46,293 nucleotides of DNA from positions 1-46,293 of the forward strand of contig CAVZJM010000015.1 in the NCBI GenBank assembly GCA_963775625.1, given 5' to 3'. Positions within the stretch are counted from its first letter, which is position 1. Each line of letters begins with the position of its first letter. This DNA comes from JAIBJN01 sp963775625. Lineage in GTDB: Bacteria > Actinomycetota > Thermoleophilia > Gaiellales > Gaiellaceae. This document shows, one piece after another, positions 1 through 12,140 of this stretch. Below the pieces are notes generated by a model. That model searched no databases. It was given only the letters and a program-made list of their open reading frames with translations, and was not told the origin of the DNA. A program made the translations under genes and the position numbers.

Positions 1-1115
1 TTCGGATGCGTGGCGAGCTCGGTGTCCACACGATGGCGCAGGTAGCCGACCGAGCCCGCGAGACGCTCCTCGAAGCCCTCGGCCGCGTCGGCAGGGTCGA
101 GTCCGGCCGGGAGCGGGACGACGCGGACGTCGAACCCCGCCTTGACGGCCAGCTCCATCCCGCGCAGCGTCGCCGCCTCGCCGGCCGCGTCGGCGTCGAA
201 GCAGAGGAAGAGGTGGCGCGCGAGCCGGCGAAGCTCCTTGAGCTGCGGCTCCGTGAGCGCCGTCCCCATCGAGGCGACCACGGAATGGAGGCCGGCCTGG
301 TGGAGCGCGAGCACGTCCGTGTAGCCCTCGACGACGAGCGCCCGCTCCTCCTTGGCGACCGCGGAGCGGGCTCGGTCGAGGCCGTAGACGATCGAGCCCT
401 TGCGGAACACCTCGCCCTCGGGCGAGTTCACGTACTTCGCGGGAATGGGATCGTCGTCGCGGAGCCGCCGCGCGCCGAAGCCGAGCACCCGGCCGCGCGC
501 GTCGGCGAGCGGGAAGACGAGCCGGCCGGCGAAGTAGTCGTTCCCGCGGCGGTTGACGAGGCCGGCGGCGACGAGCTCGTCCTGCGAGTAGCCCTTCCCG
601 CGGGCCTTCTGCGCCAGCACGGCGCCGCCGGGCGAGAGGCCGAGCCGGAACTCGCGGCAGACCTCCTCCGCCAGACCGCGCTCGGCGAGGTAGGCCCGCA
701 CCGACTCCCCCGCGTCGGCCTCCCAGAGGTAGCGCTCGTAGAAGCGCGCCGCCTGCTCGAGCAGGGCGATGAGCCGCCCCCGCCGCGCCCGGCGGGCCTC
801 GTCCTGCGGCGAGGTCTCCTCGTACTCGAGCGTGATGCGGTAGCGGTCGGCGAGCCACTCGATCGCCTGGACGAAGTCGAGCCCCTCCGTCTCCTGCACG
901 AACGTGATCAGGTCGCCGCCCTTGCCGCAGCCGAAGCAGTGGTAGAGCTTGCCGACCGGGTCGACGGAGAAGCTCGGCGTCTTCTCCTCGTGGAAGGGGC
1001 AGCGGCCGCTCCACTGGGCGCCCGTGCGCCGGAGCTGCGTGCGGGCCCCGACGATCTCGACCATGTCGGCGGCCGTCTTCACCTCGTCGACCGAGGACTG
1101 CCTTATGACGGCCAA
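1..1115 (-). CDS. dnaG: DNA primase, N-terminal ~371 residues (3' end outside window)
   Basis: Synthesises RNA primers at the replication fork. The reverse strand encodes the CHC2 zinc finger (cysteine/histidine ligands around CPFHEEKTPSF and HCFGCGKGGD) followed by the primase core, including the TOPRIM signature VVEGYTDVLAL and a later FDADAAG. The best start is a TTG at 1115, giving MAVIRQSSVDEVKTAADMVE; it matches the family's N-terminal helix and overlaps the last 13 nt of dgt. An in-frame ATG further in would remove that helix. dgt followed directly by dnaG is a usual actinobacterial arrangement. The gene runs off the left edge, so the helicase-binding C-terminus is not seen. Confidence 0.95.
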   Translation of the reverse strand, partial: MAVIRQSSVDEVKTAADMVEIVGARTQLRRTGAQWSGRCPFHEEKTPSFSVDPVGKLYHCFGCGKGGDLITFVQETEGLDFVQAIEWLADRYRITLEYEETSPQDEARRARRGRLIALLEQAARFYERYLWEADAGESVRAYLAERGLAEEVCREFRLGLSPGGAVLAQKARGKGYSQDELVAAGLVNRRGNDYFAGRLVFPLADARGRVLGFGARRLRDDDPIPAKYVNSPEGEVFRKGSIVYGLDRARSAVAKEERALVVEGYTDVLALHQAGLHSVVASMGTALTEPQLKELRRLARHLFLCFDADAAGEAATLRGMELAVKAGFDVRVVPLPAGLDPADAAEGFEERLAGSVGYLRHRVDTELATHP

Positions 1116-2101
1116 GCGAGCGCGAAGCGGTCGGTCATGCCGGCCACGTAGTCGGTGATTCGTTCGGGAAGGTCGCCGGGGCTGTCGGGCGGAAGCTCCT
1201 CGGGATGCTCGACCAGCCGGTCGAAGACGCGGCGCACGGTGCCCACGGCGAGCGCGCGCTGCTCCTCCTCGGCGGGGCCGAGGTACACGCGCGCGAACAT
1301 GAACTCGCGCAGGGCGAGCATGGCGCGGCCGATCTCCTCGCTCTGGACGATGTCGCCCGCCTCGGCCGAGGACTCGACGATGTCGTGGACGAGCGTGTCG
1401 ATCCGGCGCGAGCCGCGCGCGCCGAGCAGGGCGATCTCCTCCTGCGGCAGCTCCTCGGGCCGGAGCACGCCCGCGCGCACGGCGTCGTCGATGTCGTGGT
1501 TGATGTACGCGACCCGGTCGACCAGGCGCACGATCTTCCCCTCGAGCGTCGCCGGCTCGCCCGGGCCGGTGTGGTGGAGGATGCCGTCCCGCGCCTCCAC
1601 GGTGAGGTTGAGGCCGCGGCCGTTGCGCTCGAGCACCTCGACGACGCGGAGCGACTGCTCGTTGTGGCGAAACCGGCGCCCGAAGCGCTCGGAGACCGCC
1701 GCGTCGAGCGCCTCCTCGCCGGTGTGCCCGAAGGGCGTGTGCCCGAGGTCGTGGCCGAGCGCGATCGCCTCGGTCAGGTCCTCGTTGAGCCGCAGCGCCC
1801 GGGCGACCGTCCGCGAGATCCCCGCCGTCTCGAGCGTGTGCGTGAGCCGCGTGCGGAAGTGGTCGCCCTGCGGGTCGATGAAGACCTGCGTCTTGTGCTT
1901 CAGCCGCCGGAAGGCCTTCGAGTGGACGATGCGGTCGCGGTCGCGCTGGAACGGCGTCCTGAGGCGGCATTCCTCCTCCTCGGCGTGCGCCCGCCCCTGC
2001 GTCTCGTACGAGCGCACGGCGAGCGGGGAGAGCGAGCTCTCCTCCTGCTCGCGGACGCGGGCCTCGAAGGCGTCCGCCACCCGTCCGGCGACGTCGGGCA
2101 T
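1103..2101 (-). CDS. dgt: Deoxyguanosinetriphosphate triphosphohydrolase-like HD protein
   Basis: An HD-superfamily dNTP triphosphohydrolase of 332 residues that would cleave dNTPs to nucleoside and triphosphate. Family landmarks are visible: RDRDRIVHSKAFRRLKHKTQV near residue 52, the RLTHTLE histidine, the GHDLGHTPFGH metal site and the NEQSLR motif, then a DRVAYINHDIDD metal-binding segment. The frame is intact. It starts 15 nt after the SDR stop (2117) and its end overlaps the TTG start of dnaG, so the two are co-translated. A TAGCGT hexamer (reverse of 2108-2113) lies exactly 6 nt before the ATG, which suggests an additional leaderless promoter. Confidence 0.95.
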   Translation of the reverse strand: MPDVAGRVADAFEARVREQEESSLSPLAVRSYETQGRAHAEEEECRLRTPFQRDRDRIVHSKAFRRLKHKTQVFIDPQGDHFRTRLTHTLETAGISRTVARALRLNEDLTEAIALGHDLGHTPFGHTGEEALDAAVSERFGRRFRHNEQSLRVVEVLERNGRGLNLTVEARDGILHHTGPGEPATLEGKIVRLVDRVAYINHDIDDAVRAGVLRPEELPQEEIALLGARGSRRIDTLVHDIVESSAEAGDIVQSEEIGRAMLALREFMFARVYLGPAEEEQRALAVGTVRRVFDRLVEHPEELPPDSPGDLPERITDYVAGMTDRFALAWPS

Positions 2102-2116
2102 GGTCCTACGCTACTC

Positions 2117-2902
2117 CTAGATGATGATGGGGACCGTGCCCCCGTCGGCGCTCCACGCCGATCCCGTCACGTAGCCGGCACGGTCCGAGCACAGGAAGAC
2201 GATCACGCCCGCGATCTCCTCCGGCTCGGCCAGGCGCCCGAGCGGCCGGCCCTTGGCGACGCCGGCCAGGACCTCCTCCCTGCTCTTTCCGGACCGCTCC
2301 GCCGCCTGGTCGGCGAGGCCGCCGGGCGCGAGCCACGCAGGCGAGGCGGTCGGCCCCGGCGTGACCGCGTTGCAGAGGATCCCGTCGGCCGCGTAGAGGT
2401 CGGCGACGAGGCGCGAGAGCGACAGCACCGCGGCCTTGGTCACGCTGTAGTTCGGCATCGAGGTCGACGGCCGCTTGCCGGCGGTCGAGCTGACGTTGAC
2501 GATCCGGCCCCAGCCGCGGCCGCGCATCCCCGGCAGTACCGCCTGGATGGCGCGCACGTAGCTCATGACGTTGAGCTGCCACATCGACTCCCAGTCGGCG
2601 TCCGTGAGCTCGTCGAACCCGACCTGGACGGCGAGGCCGACGTTGTTGACGAGGCAGTCGACCTGGCCGAATTCGGCCTCGGCGCGGGAGATCAGCTCGG
2701 CCGGCGCCTCGGGGAGCGCCAGGTCGCCGGCGACGCCGAGCGCCGCGCCGACCTCGGCCCGCGCCGCCTCGACGCGCTCCGGGTCGCGCCCGGAGACGAC
2801 GACCTTTGCCCCCTCCGCCGCGAGCAGGCGGGCCGTCTCGAGCCCGATGCCGGCGGTCGAGCCGGTGACGACGCAAACGCGATCGGCGAGCCCGAGCTCC
2901 AC
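2117..2902 (-). CDS. SDR-family oxidoreductase (FabG-like)
   Basis: A classical short-chain dehydrogenase/reductase of 261 residues, NAD(P)-dependent. Visible are the Rossmann glycine motif TGSTAGIG near residue 13, the NNVG motif, the catalytic serine in NVSS and the catalytic YSVTK (Tyr-x-x-x-Lys). The C-terminus has the PEEIAGVIVFLCSD and YVTGSAWSADGG segments typical of FabG-like SDRs. The substrate cannot be told from sequence. The GTG at 2902 is chosen because ELGLADRVCVVTG then gives a normal N-terminus and because TATCGT lies 6 nt upstream (leaderless promoter). It is divergent from the cupin gene with only 18 bp between. Confidence 0.92.
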   Translation of the reverse strand: MELGLADRVCVVTGSTAGIGLETARLLAAEGAKVVVSGRDPERVEAARAEVGAALGVAGDLALPEAPAELISRAEAEFGQVDCLVNNVGLAVQVGFDELTDADWESMWQLNVMSYVRAIQAVLPGMRGRGWGRIVNVSSTAGKRPSTSMPNYSVTKAAVLSLSRLVADLYAADGILCNAVTPGPTASPAWLAPGGLADQAAERSGKSREEVLAGVAKGRPLGRLAEPEEIAGVIVFLCSDRAGYVTGSAWSADGGTVPIII

Positions 2903-2920
2903 GCGCCTACGATATCGGCC
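2903..2920. promoter_or_regulatory. 18-bp divergent promoter with a shared -10 element
   Basis: The whole gap between the SDR (minus) and cupin (plus) genes contains TACGATA at 2908-2914. Read on the plus strand it gives TACGAT 7 nt before the cupin ATG. Read on the minus strand it gives TATCGT 6 nt before the SDR GTG. Both fit a TAnnnT -10 serving leaderless mRNAs. No Shine-Dalgarno sequence is present on either side. The promoter assignment is inferred. Confidence 0.5.
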
Positions 2921-3337
2921 ATGGGCTACGCCCACGGCTCGATCGACGACCTCGGGACCGGCGTCTTCCGCAAGGTCCGCCAGGCCCTCGGGGTGACCGC
3001 CTTCGGCGTGAACGCGATGGTGCTGCCGCCCCAGACCGGCTGGTTCGAGCACTTCCACGACGAGCAGGACGAGCTCTACTTCGTCCACCGCGGGCTCGCG
3101 GGCTTCGAGGTCGAGAGCGAGCGCTTCGAGCTCGGGCCGGGCGGCGTCTGCCACGTCGAGTCGACCTCGCCGCGCCGCGTCTGGAACGCGGGCGACGGCG
3201 ACCTCGTCCTCCTGGTCGTCGGCGGCCGCGGCGGCTACATCGGCCGCGACGGTCACATGGTCGACCCCGAGGACGAGGAGCGGCGCCGGGCGTTCAGCGC
3301 CGGCGAGGAAGCCGTCATCCGCCGGCTGCCCGAGTGA
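2921..3337 (+). CDS. Cupin-domain protein
   Basis: A single-domain cupin of 138 residues. The first cupin motif is seen as HFHDEQDELYFVHRG (two His and a Glu as metal ligands), followed by the motif 2 region PGGVCHVESTSPRRVWN, in which only one of the histidines is kept. Such small cupins bind a divalent metal and may be isomerases, dioxygenases or sensors; the function is not clear here. Its TGA overlaps the GTG start of the next gene (GTGA at 3334-3337), so the two are translationally coupled. Confidence 0.85.
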   Translation: MGYAHGSIDDLGTGVFRKVRQALGVTAFGVNAMVLPPQTGWFEHFHDEQDELYFVHRGLAGFEVESERFELGPGGVCHVESTSPRRVWNAGDGDLVLLVVGGRGGYIGRDGHMVDPEDEERRRAFSAGEEAVIRRLPE

Positions 3338-3918
3338 CGACCGTCTACCTCGCCCGCCACGGGGAGAGCGACTGGAACGCGGCGAACCGCTTCCAGGGTC
3401 ACAGCGACCGGCCGCTGACCGAGCTCGGGCGGCAGCAGGCCGAGGCGCTCGCGGAGGCGCTCGCCGCGACGGAGGCCCCCGACGCCATCTACTCGAGCCC
3501 GCTGCGCCGCGCGTTCGACACCGCAGTCGCGGTCGGTGCCCGCCTCGGGCTCGATCCGGTGGCCGTCGCGGACCTCCGCGAGGTCGACGTCGGCAGCTGG
3601 TCCGGCCTCTCCCGGGACGAGGTGCAGGAGCGGTTCCCGGACGCTTTCGCGAGCTGGCTCGACGGCGGCGAGGGCTGGGCGGACGGCGAGACCTACGCCG
3701 AGATGTCCGACCGCGTGCTCGCTGCGCTTCTCCAGATCGCGGCCGAGCATCCCGGCCGCCCGGTCCTCGTCGTCTCGCACGGCGGCCCGATCCGCGCCAT
3801 CCACGCAGCCGCCGCCGGCATCGACGTGCACGCCTTCCGGCGGCTCCAGCGAGTCGAGCCCAATGCACGCCTGTCCCGAGTGGCCGTCGAGAACGGCGAG
3901 ATCTCCCGGCTAGACTGA
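3334..3918 (+). CDS. Histidine phosphatase family protein (phosphoglycerate-mutase-like)
   Basis: A 194-residue member of the histidine phosphatase superfamily. The phospho-acceptor motif LARHGESDWN is at residue 6, the second arginine/serine segment YSSPLRRAFDTA follows near residue 57, and the second catalytic histidine is in VVSHGGPIRA near residue 150. The length fits cofactor-dependent phosphatases such as CobC, GpmB or broad-specificity acid phosphatases rather than the ~250-residue glycolytic mutase. It begins at a GTG that overlaps the cupin stop. Confidence 0.9.
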   Translation: MTTVYLARHGESDWNAANRFQGHSDRPLTELGRQQAEALAEALAATEAPDAIYSSPLRRAFDTAVAVGARLGLDPVAVADLREVDVGSWSGLSRDEVQERFPDAFASWLDGGEGWADGETYAEMSDRVLAALLQIAAEHPGRPVLVVSHGGPIRAIHAAAAGIDVHAFRRLQRVEPNARLSRVAVENGEISRLD

Positions 3919-3922
3919 GCCC

Positions 3923-4165
3923 GTGGAGGACTACACGAGCAAGTACACCGGCGAGCAGGTGGAGGTGGAGCTGTTCGGCGGCGAGTACCAGGAGGGCACG
4001 CTCACCGCGTACTGCGCCGTCGCCGGCGTCCCCCACCTGGAGCTGAACGGGCACATTCTCGTCCCGCTCCAGAACATCGCCTCGCTCCACTGCTCGAGCC
4101 GGTGCGACGCTCCCGAGCCGGACTGGCCTCCGCGCGGCCTGGCCGAGAGCGAAGGCGAGCCGTAG
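3923..4165 (+). CDS. Small hypothetical protein with an Sm-like pattern
   Basis: An 80-residue reading frame starting at GTG 3923, four bases after the phosphatase gene. It is not recognised with certainty. The middle (VEVELFGGEYQEGTLTAY, then LELNGHILVPLQNIASL) alternates like the five short strands of an Sm/LSm barrel, with the Gly-rich turn where Sm1 has one. A TAGACT lies exactly 6 nt before the GTG, fitting the local leaderless pattern. The C-terminal 20 residues are polar and probably disordered. It could instead be a fortuitous frame, but codon use is like that of its neighbours. Confidence 0.5.
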   Translation: MEDYTSKYTGEQVEVELFGGEYQEGTLTAYCAVAGVPHLELNGHILVPLQNIASLHCSSRCDAPEPDWPPRGLAESEGEP

Positions 4166-4179
4166 GCGGGCGCGGGGCC

Positions 4180-5022
4180 GTGCGCAGCAGGCTCCTCGTC
4201 GCGCGCAACATCTTCAAGGCACTTCTCTTCTACGGCGTCCTCGCAGGCGGGCTGTTCGCGCTCGGGTGGTGGCTCGGAGGCCTGCGGCTGGGAAGCGTGT
4301 TCCTGGTGGTCGGGCTGCTGATGGCCGCGACGATCTTCTGGTACGGACCGCGCGTTCTCCTCGCCTCGCTGGGGGCGCGCGAGCTCCAGGTCGCGGAGTC
4401 GCCTGCCCTCCATTCGACGGCCGAGCGGCTTGCAGCGCTGGCCGGCGTGGAGCGCCCGAAGCTCTACCTCATCGCCGACGGGCATCCGCGCGCCCTCTCG
4501 GTCGGACGGGGAGCGGGCGCCTGCGGGATCGCCTTCACCCAGGGGCTCGTCACGTTGCTCTCGCCCGCGGAGCTCGAGGGCGTGATCGCCCACGAGCTCG
4601 CCCACGCTCGCCATCGCGACTCCCTGATCCAGACGCCGGTCGTCCTGCTCGCCGGCTGGCTGGTCGAGGCAAGCCGCATCGGCGGATTCCTCGAGCGCGC
4701 GCTGCTCTTCGTGCTCGGCCCCGTCGCCGCCAGCATCGTCCAGGTCTTCCTCTCGCCCAAGCGCGAGCCGGCCGCCGACGCGCGCGCGGCCTCGATTCTC
4801 GGGACTCCGCATCCGCTCGCCGACGCGCTCGTCCGGATCGAGCAGGCCGAGGAGCTCGTCCGCTTTCAGGCGAGCCCGGTCACGGAGCCGCTCTACATCG
4901 TCAACCCGTTCGAGCCTGTCGGGCTTGCAGCGATGTTCTCCACGCACCCGCCGGTCGGCGAGCGCGTCGCGCGGCTGCGCGCGCTCGACCCCGAGTGGCG
5001 GGACCGCCTGCGCGCGGCCTGA
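4180..5022 (+). CDS. M48-family membrane metalloprotease (HtpX-like)
   Basis: A zinc endoprotease of the membrane, about 280 residues. Two N-terminal membrane helices (LLFYGVLAGGLFALGWWLGG and the next hydrophobic stretch) are followed by the catalytic HELAHARHRD, whose HExxH binds zinc, with the third ligand glutamate probably in KREPAADARA. The C-terminus has the STHPPVGERVARLRAL motif typical of HtpX. HtpX-type proteases degrade damaged membrane proteins. The GTG at 4180 is preferred over an ATG at 4102, because the upstream 26 residues are Arg-rich and would overlap the preceding gene. Confidence 0.88.
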   Translation: MRSRLLVARNIFKALLFYGVLAGGLFALGWWLGGLRLGSVFLVVGLLMAATIFWYGPRVLLASLGARELQVAESPALHSTAERLAALAGVERPKLYLIADGHPRALSVGRGAGACGIAFTQGLVTLLSPAELEGVIAHELAHARHRDSLIQTPVVLLAGWLVEASRIGGFLERALLFVLGPVAASIVQVFLSPKREPAADARAASILGTPHPLADALVRIEQAEELVRFQASPVTEPLYIVNPFEPVGLAAMFSTHPPVGERVARLRALDPEWRDRLRAA

Positions 5023-5115
5023 GCTCGTCAGCGTTTGTCCGGCCGATCGAGGCGTAGTGTCTTGTCGTTCCGTGCTCTGCGGCTACCCCCCGCACAGGCG
5101 GGTGAAGGAGGACTC

Positions 5116-5614
5116 ATGACTCGGCGACGGAGGCGTCTCCGCGCCACTCTCGGGATCTGGGTGGCACTGCTTGCCCTCATCGCGGCCGACGTGGCAGCGG
5201 CCGACCCGTTCACCAACTGGTCGGGTACGAAGGGCCCTTTCGCCTGGGAGGCCAAGCGCCGCGGCTGCGGCGTCGTCGGCAGCACCGCGAGCGTCGTTCG
5301 CGCGCACACCCGTTGGAGCACGAGCCCCGCCAACGGCTACGTCCGGCTCACTTTCACGCGGCAGATCCAGGACGAGACCACGAGCGAATGGGCGACCGTC
5401 CAGCGGCAGCGGCGCACGCACGAAGAACACGTCGCTCGAGGGCTTCCGCGGCGTCCTGCACTGGACCCAGTGGTTCTTCCCCTTCGCGGACGAAGGCGGC
5501 GCGCTCAGCCGGCACATCGTCGTCTTCGAGTGGTTCCGCGACCGGCCCGGGACCGACACGCGCGCGCTGCGCCGGGTGCGCATGTTTGCGCCCTGCGTGG
5601 TCGCACCGGGCTAG
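5116..5614 (+). CDS. Secreted hypothetical protein, split by one frameshift
   Basis: About 165 residues with an N-terminal export signal (RRRRRLRATLGIWVALLALI, then AADVAAADP as a likely cleavage region). A good Shine-Dalgarno (GAAGGAGG) precedes the ATG. The mature part is rich in Trp and aromatic residues (LHWTQWFFPFADEGG). The frame changes at about 5419-5424, where one extra base next to an AAG codon moves reading into the frame encoding KNTSLEGFRGVLHW and ending at the TAG at 5612. Two Cys (GCGVVG near the N-terminus, FAPCV at the end) could form a disulfide. The family is not recognised. Confidence 0.65.
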
Positions 5615-5633
5615 CCGACCACCGTTAACGACG

Positions 5634-5659
5634 AGAGGGCCGCCTCGCGGCGACCCTCT
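5634..5659 (-). terminator. Hairpin downstream of the rRNA operon
   Basis: An 11-bp GC-rich inverted repeat (AGAGGG(C/T)CGCC on both arms with a TCGC loop) lies between the end of the 5S gene and the converging gene at 5116-5614. The A-run at 5664-5669 gives a U-run only before the hairpin on the minus strand, so it may terminate weakly or act mainly on the plus strand, or serve as a processing stem. Confidence 0.5.
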
Positions 5660-5669
5660 CTAGAAAAAA

Positions 5670-5784
<115 letters not shown>

Positions 5785-5816
5785 AATTGCGAGGCACGTG
5801 CGCGATCTCTCGCACA

Positions 5817-5852
5817 CCCTCAAAACTCCATAGCGACTTTATTACGGTGTTC
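5817..5852. repeat. Left arm of the 23S precursor processing stem
   Basis: CAAAACTCCATAGCG (5821-5835) and ACGGTGTTC (5844-5852) are complementary, in the right order, to CGCTATGGAGTTTT and GAACACCGT at 8846-8875. Together they flank the 23S gene and would form the long duplex cut by RNase III during rRNA maturation. Confidence 0.75.
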
Positions 5853-5854
5853 AA

Positions 5855-8842
<2,988 letters not shown>

Positions 8843-8845
8843 GAA

Positions 8846-8879
8846 GAACACCGTGTTTGCCGCTATGGAGTTTTCAAGG
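8846..8879. repeat. Right arm of the 23S precursor processing stem
   Basis: Pairs with 5817-5852 across the 23S gene (GAACACCGT and CGCTATGGAGTTTT). The arm includes a TTGAAAACTC element on the transcribed strand, which resembles the boxA motif also found just upstream of 16S. Confidence 0.75.
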
Positions 8880-8919
8880 TGCGCGCGGGCGATCCCGCTC
8901 GAGAAGAACCGACCCGAGG

Positions 8920-8947
8920 CCGGTCTCTCAAAACTCAACAGCGTGTA
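8920..8947. repeat. Left arm of the 16S precursor processing stem
   Basis: This 28-base arm is complementary to 10739-10766 at 25 of 28 positions. The mismatches are a three-base patch (CTC here against CAA there). The two arms bracket the 16S gene and would form the RNase III substrate. Confidence 0.8.
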
Positions 8948-9062
8948 GGACTCGTCGAGGTCGACGTTGTTCTAGGCGAGCCCGGGCATCGGACGAATCG
9001 GCCGAAGCCGAGACATCGACGAGCCGGGCGCCTGCGGGAGTTGGAGCTCCCGCGTTCCCTAG

Positions 9063-10611
<1,549 letters not shown>

Positions 10612-10738
10612 ACCTTTCGCAGTCAGCCCGAAGGCTGGTTGCTAACGGTTCAAGTTGAGCTTGAGCTCAAAGTCCCCTCGTAGAGAGGAGACGGGTTCAT
10701 TAAGACCTCCCGCGCCGAAGCGCGCGAGGTTCTCGACG

Positions 10739-10766
10739 TACACGCTGTTGAGTTTTCAAAGACCGG
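10739..10766. repeat. Right arm of the 16S precursor processing stem (includes boxA-like motif)
   Basis: Complementary to 8920-8947. On the transcribed (minus) strand it reads GGTCTTTGAAAACTCAACAG; the CTTTGAAAACT core resembles the boxA antitermination site found before 16S genes. Confidence 0.75.
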
Positions 10767-10786
10767 TGCCCTCGCGGGCCGGCACG

Positions 10787-10815
10787 AAAAAGGCCTCCAA
10801 CTCACGCAGAAGGCC
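10787..10815 (-). terminator. Intrinsic-terminator-like hairpin inside the rRNA leader
   Basis: On the minus strand GGCCTTC pairs with GGAGGCC (7 bp, extended by A-U pairs) around a 10-nt loop, followed directly by five T residues (A-run at 10787-10791). It lies between the rRNA promoter at 10916-10943 and the 16S processing stem. It could be the tyrS terminator, but transcripts from the rRNA promoter must cross it. Confidence 0.7.
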
Positions 10816-10915
10816 CTTGGATGAAGTGATACTCGGTCGTATCAGGCTTCGGCCGAAGGGCGCTCCGTTGTCTCGTGGGTTGCCGTTTTCGTGCAGCCGC
10901 CGTTGCGGCCGAACA

Positions 10916-10943
10916 ATGATAGCAGCTGCCGAAGGGCCGTCAA
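10916..10943 (-). promoter_or_regulatory. rRNA operon promoter (TTGACG-16-TATCAT)
   Basis: On the minus strand a near-consensus -35 TTGACG (10943-10938) is followed after 16 bp by a -10 TATCAT (10921-10916). It sits just past the tyrS stop and upstream of the 16S leader. No other comparable promoter is seen between it and 16S. Confidence 0.75.
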
Positions 10944-10963
10944 GCGCCGCCGGGAGCGGGCTC

Positions 10964-12118
10964 TCAGGCCGCTCCGAGCCGGGCGAACTGCCGCTTGCCG
11001 ACCTGGATGAGCGCGCCGGCGAGCTCGGCCCGCGGCAGGTCGAGATCCCCGGTCGGAGCGCCGTTCACCTTGACCCCGCCCTGGGCGATGAGCCGGCGCG
11101 CCTCGCTCGTGGAGAGCCCGAACAGCTCGCGGATGAGCGCCGGCAGGTGCACGGGGTCGCCGGGAGGCAGATCGGCCTCCGGGACCTCGTCCGGCGCCTG
11201 GCCCTCGCGCACGACGCGCGTGAAGTGCGCCTCGGCCTCCTTCGCGGCCTCCTCCCCGTGCGAGCGGCGCACGACGAACCGCGCCAGCTCGAGCTTGGCC
11301 TCGAGCGGGTCGAGCGACGCCGGGTCGGCGTCCGACTCCATCACGAGCCGGTAGTACTCGGGAAGGAGCTCGTCGGAGATCCGCATCGTCTTGCCGAACT
11401 GCTCCTCGGGCGGGTCGGTGAGCCCGATGTAGTTGCCGAGCGACGCGCTCATCTTGCGCCCGTCGGGCCCGATCAGGAGCGGGGTCGTCAGCGCCACCTG
11501 CGGCTCGAGCCCGTAGGCCTGCATCACGTCGCGGCCGGCGAGGAGGTTGTAGAGCTGGTCGGTGCCGCCGAGCTCGACGTCGGCCTCGATCGCCACCGAG
11601 TCGTAGGCCTGCATGAACGGGTAGAGGAGCTCGGAGACGGAGATCGGCGTCTTCGCCTCGTAGCGCTTCTGGAAGTCGTCCCGCTCGAGCAGCCGGGCGA
11701 CCGTGATCGTGCGCGTGAGCCTGACGACCTCCGCGAAGTCGAGCTTCCCCAGCCACTCGCCGTTCATGCGCACCTCGAGCTTCTCCGGGCTCGTGTCGAC
11801 GATCTGCGCGGCCTGCTCGAGATAGGTCTTGGCGTTCGCGTCGATCTCCTCGTCGGAGAGGATCGGGCGCTCGCTCGACCGGCCCGACGGGTCGCCGATC
11901 CGCGTCGTGTAGTCGCCGATGATGAGGACGCCGACGTGCCCGGCGCGCTGGAAGGCGGCCATCCGCTGGAGCGGGATTGCATGCCCGACGTGGACGTGCG
12001 GGGCCGTGACGTCGATGCCGAGCTTGACGCGCAGCGGCCGCCCGGTCGCGAGCTTGCGCTCGAGCTCCCCCGCCGGGAGCACGTCGACGGCGTTGCGGGT
12101 GAGATCGGGGTCGGCCAT
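10964..12118 (-). CDS. tyrS: Tyrosyl-tRNA synthetase
   Basis: Charges tRNA-Tyr. A class I synthetase of 384 residues, intact. The HIGH-type signature appears as HVGH near residue 42 (GIDVTAPHVHVGHAIPLQRM), and the KMSKS loop as KMSAS (GPDGRKMSASLGNYIGL) near residue 225. The GTDQLYNLLAGRD segment that contacts tyrosine/ATP is present. The last ~60 residues form an S4-type RNA-binding domain (SEARRLIAQGGVKVNG). The KMSAS variant and the length match the TyrZ-like subgroup. TATGAT lies 11 nt before the ATG. Confidence 0.95.
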   Translation of the reverse strand: MADPDLTRNAVDVLPAGELERKLATGRPLRVKLGIDVTAPHVHVGHAIPLQRMAAFQRAGHVGVLIIGDYTTRIGDPSGRSSERPILSDEEIDANAKTYLEQAAQIVDTSPEKLEVRMNGEWLGKLDFAEVVRLTRTITVARLLERDDFQKRYEAKTPISVSELLYPFMQAYDSVAIEADVELGGTDQLYNLLAGRDVMQAYGLEPQVALTTPLLIGPDGRKMSASLGNYIGLTDPPEEQFGKTMRISDELLPEYYRLVMESDADPASLDPLEAKLELARFVVRRSHGEEAAKEAEAHFTRVVREGQAPDEVPEADLPPGDPVHLPALIRELFGLSTSEARRLIAQGGVKVNGAPTGDLDLPRAELAGALIQVGKRQFARLGAA

Positions 12119-12140
12119 GGCCGACCCCGATCATAGGGGC

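Larger units (their letters stand above)
8843..9062 (-). other. 16S-23S internal spacer without a tRNA gene
   Basis: This 220-bp spacer holds the right arm of the 23S processing stem (8846-8879) and the left arm of the 16S stem (8920-8947). No cloverleaf for tRNA-Ile or tRNA-Ala is visible. The rest is unstructured, GC-rich sequence. Confidence 0.8.

Noticed and set aside
6..1151. 381-residue plus-strand frame opposite dnaG
   Set aside because: It is the antisense shadow of dnaG: low-complexity Arg/Ala/Glu sequence with no motif, while the minus strand has full DnaG domains.
8843..9062. tRNA-Ile or tRNA-Ala in the 16S-23S spacer
   Set aside because: No T-arm GGTTCGA or anticodon arm is present in the spacer.
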